From Pseudomonas fluorescens (GTDB lineage: Bacteria > Pseudomonadota > Gammaproteobacteria > Pseudomonadales > Pseudomonadaceae): a DNA stretch of 64,000 nt. Of the stretch, positions 61,585 through 64,000 are shown one piece after another. A program made the position numbers and the translations under genes. The stretch spans positions 496,001 through 560,000 of the forward strand of contig NZ_MOBX01000016.1 of the NCBI RefSeq assembly GCF_003732425.1. Reading direction: 5' to 3'. The notes under the pieces were generated by a model. That model had not been told where the DNA came from. It worked only from the letters and a program-made list of their open reading frames with translations, and made no database searches. Position 1 is the stretch's first letter. Each line of letters starts with the position of its first letter.

Positions 61585-62187
61585 ATGGCCTATATCAATC
61601 CAGAAGATGTAGTTGCTCCGAAAAGCAGCTGGAAGCTAAAAAAGGTAATTCACAACACAAAACAAGGCGGCTGGAGTGCAGCTGAAGGATCATGGGATGA
61701 GCGGGAAGTGCTGGCTCTGCGTTGGAACGGATCTGACAGTGAGACCGGGGTGGGCAACCCTCAATCGCGGGGCCACGCTACATGGTTCGTTGTGCCAGAT
61801 GAGCTGGAAAGCGGGCTGCGAAAAGTCATAGAACAACTCGCTGATTCGCAAATTGCAGACTGTGTGATTAGCAAACCAGATGACTATGATGTAGGGGCCT
61901 GGCGGGCAGAAATTACTCTTACAACCATCGCAAAAGAGCATTTCAAAAACTGGCAGCTGACCTTCATTTTGCCAAGTCTTGCATACCGGATCTGTTACTC
62001 AGACAAGGGTTATGCAAAGGCTGTGGAAGGAGAGTTACGTGGTGCCTTCGTAGACGGGAAATGGGAAGGCGATGTCTACTCAAATGGGATTCCCGAATGC
62101 GACAATCCAACATCAATTGATGCAGTCAAGGATGCATTCGTGCAAAACATCAATCGCGCAGCTCAATTGGCAGGCTTTAAAGGTTGA
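61585..62187 (+). CDS. Hypothetical protein of low GC, possible recent insertion
   Basis: The soluble 200-residue protein starts MAYINPEDVVAPKSSWKLKK and has no signal peptide or membrane segment. Tryptophan and acidic/basic residues are frequent (WSAAEGSWDEREVLALRWNGSD ... SRGHATWFVVPDELE ...). Codon use is AT-richer than in neighbours. P. aeruginosa has no gene at this place between the M23 peptidase and response regulator genes. A perfect palindrome precedes it and a 28-bp-stem terminator follows. No family is recognised. Confidence 0.65.
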   Translation: MAYINPEDVVAPKSSWKLKKVIHNTKQGGWSAAEGSWDEREVLALRWNGSDSETGVGNPQSRGHATWFVVPDELESGLRKVIEQLADSQIADCVISKPDDYDVGAWRAEITLTTIAKEHFKNWQLTFILPSLAYRICYSDKGYAKAVEGELRGAFVDGKWEGDVYSNGIPECDNPTSIDAVKDAFVQNINRAAQLAGFKG

Positions 62188-62225
62188 TCCGAAATAACGA
62201 AGTCTGCCAAGCGAAATGCAAACAC

Positions 62226-62299
62226 AAAAAAGAGATCACAGCCTGCGTTATTCCTTACTCAATGAAAGTATGGATTAACGCAGGTTGTGATCTCTTTTT
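62226..62299. terminator. Long bidirectional terminator
   Basis: A 28-bp stem (AAAAAGAGATCACAGCCTGC... at 62227-62254 with 62272-62299) has one G-U pair and one mismatch, a 17-base loop and A/T tracts at both ends. It separates the low-GC gene and the minus-strand response regulator. The stem is unusually long for a simple terminator. Confidence 0.85.
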
Positions 62300-62308
62300 A
62301 TGTGACGC

Positions 62309-63265
62309 TTACGCGCCCGGAACGAAGTGCTTCTGCGCTGTGCCGCGGGCGATCAGACGCGAGATGTAATCGAGCTTCTGCGCATCCTGGTCGACGAAAC
62401 GGAACGTCAGTTGCAGCCAGTCGCTGTCGGGTTTTGGCTCAAACGCGACGACGGCGTGCAGGTAACCGTTAAGGCGGGCTATTTCCGCGTTGTCGCCCTG
62501 CTCCAGATCAAGCACGGCGCTGTCGAGGATCTGCGGCAGGGTCTCGGTGCGTTTCACCACCAGCAACGCTTCCTTGATGCTCAGGGCCTTGATCACGCAT
62601 TGCTGAGTACCGCTTGGCAGACGCAGTTGGCCCTGACCGCGACCACTGGCCGGAGCGGACGCGGCGGCTGGCGCCTTGACCGGAGGGCTGTTGAGCAGGC
62701 CACGGGACGGCGCAGCGGCCGGCGCAGGTGCAGCAGCAGCCGGTTTGGCGAACGGGTTGACCACCGCCGTAGCCGGGGCGCCGCCGACCACGGCAGGCTT
62801 GCCACCGGTCAAGGCGCTCAGGGAATCGTTGCCGAACGCCGAGTTCATTTTGGTCGGCGCGCTGTTCATCAGGGTGTCGAGCTTGCCGACCTTGTTCAGC
62901 GCCTGCTTGACCTTGGTCAGCAGTTGCTCGTTGGTGAACGGCTTGCTGACGTAGCCGGAAACGCCGGCCTGAATCGCCTGCACGACGTTTTCCTTGTCGC
63001 CACGGCTGGTCACCATGACAAACGGCATGGTCTTGAGGTTGTCTTGCTCGCGGCACCAGGTCAGCAGCTCGAGACCGGACATTTCCGGCATTTCCCAGTC
63101 GCACAGCACCAGGTCGAACGCTTCCTTGGCCAGCATGGCCTGAGCCTTCTTACCGTTGACGGCGTCCTCGGTGCGGATCCCCGGGAAGTAATTACGCAGG
63201 CACTTTTTCACCAGGTCACGAATGAACGAAGCATCGTCCACGACCAACACACTGATCTTGCTCAT
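62309..63265 (-). CDS. Response regulator with PilZ-like C-terminal domain
   Basis: The 318-residue protein has a CheY-type receiver with acidic pair DD (VLVVDDASFIRDLVKKCL), phosphoacceptor Asp in LVLCDWEMPEMSG, and Thr/Ser and Lys in MVTSRGDK and YVSKPFTNEQ. A long Ala/Pro-rich linker (~140-215) leads to a C-terminal PilZ-like beta domain (RLPSGTQQCVIKALSIKEALLVVKR). It probably relays a two-component signal to a chemotaxis or surface process. It corresponds to the PA5364 gene next to phoU. Confidence 0.85.
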   Translation of the reverse strand: MSKISVLVVDDASFIRDLVKKCLRNYFPGIRTEDAVNGKKAQAMLAKEAFDLVLCDWEMPEMSGLELLTWCREQDNLKTMPFVMVTSRGDKENVVQAIQAGVSGYVSKPFTNEQLLTKVKQALNKVGKLDTLMNSAPTKMNSAFGNDSLSALTGGKPAVVGGAPATAVVNPFAKPAAAAPAPAAAPSRGLLNSPPVKAPAAASAPASGRGQGQLRLPSGTQQCVIKALSIKEALLVVKRTETLPQILDSAVLDLEQGDNAEIARLNGYLHAVVAFEPKPDSDWLQLTFRFVDQDAQKLDYISRLIARGTAQKHFVPGA

Positions 63266-63401
63266 CCAACACCCCTATTAAAATCCCGGCAAGCATAACG
63301 CTGGCTGATGGCACATTGCCAAAACTCTTCAGTCACGCCGGGACTTTTCGTTCGCGGGTGCTGCTTTTTAATTCGGTTCTGCCCATGAAAAGCACAAACA
63401 A

Positions 63402-63432
63402 AAACGCCCGGCCAAAGGGCCGGGCGCTTTTC
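63402..63432. terminator. Intrinsic terminator after phoU
   Basis: CGCCCGGCC-AAA-GGCCGGGCG is a strong GC stem with A and T tracts either side, 11 bases beyond the phoU stop. Confidence 0.88.
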
Positions 63433-63442
63433 TCAGGCAATC

Positions 63443-64000
63443 TTACTTATCGTCAGCATTACCCGGAACATTAGCGGTTTCGCCGCTTGTGCCTTCAACT
63501 TCTTCTTTCATGCGCTTGAGGCCCATGTGGCGCACGTCGGTGCCGCGCACCAGGTAGATGACCAATTCAGAGATGTTGCGCGCGTGATCGCCGATGCGCT
63601 CCAGCGAACGCAGCACCCAGATAATGCTCAAGACACGCGAGATAGAGCGTGGGTCTTCCATCATGTAGGTGGCCAGCTCACGCAGCGCAGTCTTGTATTC
63701 GCGGTCGATGATCTTGTCGTACTGCGCCACCGACAACGCCAGATCGGCGTCGAAGCGGGCAAATGCGTCCAGCGCATCACGGACCATGTTGCGCACCTGG
63801 TCGCCGATGTGACGAACCTCGACGTAACCGCGCGGCGCTTCGCCTTCTTCGCACAGCTGAATCGCACGGCGAGCGATCTTGGTCGCTTCGTCACCGATGC
63901 GTTCCAGGTCGATCACCGACTTGGAAATGCTGATGATCAAACGCAAGTCGGACGCCGCCGGCTGACGACGGGCAAGAATGCGCAGGCATTCTTCGTCGAT
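63443..64000 (-). CDS. phoU: Phosphate-specific transport accessory protein PhoU (5' end missing)
   Basis: The frame is open to the window edge (IDEECLRILARRQPAASDLRLIISISKSVIDLERIGDEATKIARRA). About 185 C-terminal residues of the ~255-residue PhoU are visible. The PhoU signatures LERIGD (twice) and LERIGDHARNISELVIYLVRGTDVRH, with repeated three-helix bundles, are clear. It dampens PhoR activity and Pst transport. The pst genes presumably lie to the right. Confidence 0.96.
   Translation of the reverse strand: MDEECLRILARRQPAASDLRLIISISKSVIDLERIGDEATKIARRAIQLCEEGEAPRGYVEVRHIGDQVRNMVRDALDAFARFDADLALSVAQYDKIIDREYKTALRELATYMMEDPRSISRVLSIIWVLRSLERIGDHARNISELVIYLVRGTDVRHMGLKRMKEEVEGTSGETANVPGNADDK

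Overview
The window is chromosomal DNA of a fluorescent-group Pseudomonas (P. fluorescens-like). The protein families are typical of the genus, GC content is high, REP/REPIN repeats of the P. fluorescens type (GTGGCGAGGGAGCTTGCTCCC and relatives) occur at several intergenic sites, and the flanking genes follow the P. aeruginosa order recG - HDOD protein - small SCP2-like gene ... HU - rubredoxin reductase - rubredoxin - ubiC - ubiA - phoB - phoR - CNNM/CorC protein - M23 peptidase - response regulator - phoU. Both edges cut genes: recG at the left (5' end missing) and phoU at the right (5' end missing).

Layout. (1) 1-4.05 kb: core genes recG, a YbaK-like/HDOD protein and an SCP2-like protein. 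(2) 4.05-5.3 kb: repeats, a phage-type C4-like antisense RNA element in front of a small DUF6124-type gene, two terminators, and a 53-aa gene. (3) 5.4-16.5 kb, all minus strand: mostly small secreted proteins (three with LprI/DUF1311 lysozyme-inhibitor-like domains, two TPR proteins, XAC2610/FG-GAP-like proteins) in tightly overlapping order, interrupted by a hydrolase/PEP-synthase-like fusion and a TIGR01777 epimerase. (4) 16.8-46.1 kb, minus strand: a type VI secretion system with the gene order of the P. aeruginosa H2-T6SS (tssA-B-C-E-F-G-clpV-sfa-small lipoprotein-fha-tssJ-K-L-M-pppA-ppkA-vgrG). A PAAR/cysteine-peptidase/immunity module is inserted between tssE and tssF, and a multi-enzyme peptidoglycan hydrolase module follows vgrG. 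No hcp (tssD) gene is present. (5) 46.8-52.5 kb, plus strand: a VgrG fused to a Tle1-type DUF2235 phospholipase, then three tandem DUF2931 immunity-type genes and a small secreted protein. (6) 52.6-64 kb: core genes for HU, rubredoxin system, ubiquinone synthesis (ubiC-ubiA), phosphate signalling (phoB-phoR, phoU) and envelope functions.

The block between the SCP2-like gene and the HU gene (about 4.1-52.6 kb) looks like an accessory insertion at a conserved chromosomal site. Apparatus genes have ordinary Pseudomonas composition. The effector/immunity modules (16.8-20.6, 40.5-41.5, the distal part of 48.7-52.1 kb) and the orphan gene at 61.6-62.2 kb are visibly more AT-rich, which fits cassette-like replacement. 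The likely biological unit is an antibacterial T6SS carrying at least three effector-immunity sets: a cell-wall hydrolase, a PAAR-linked cysteine-fold enzyme and a phospholipase. Next to it lies a bank of periplasmic proteins, some of lysozyme-inhibitor type, that may act as extra immunity.

Stretches without genes: 4.06-4.63 kb (repeats and the C4-like element), 16531-16829 (AT-rich, nothing recognised), and 46065-46778 (divergent tssA/vgrG promoter region with two palindromes). Most other gaps are short and hold REPINs, terminators or promoters. I recognised no tRNA, rRNA, CRISPR array, IS element or integrase.
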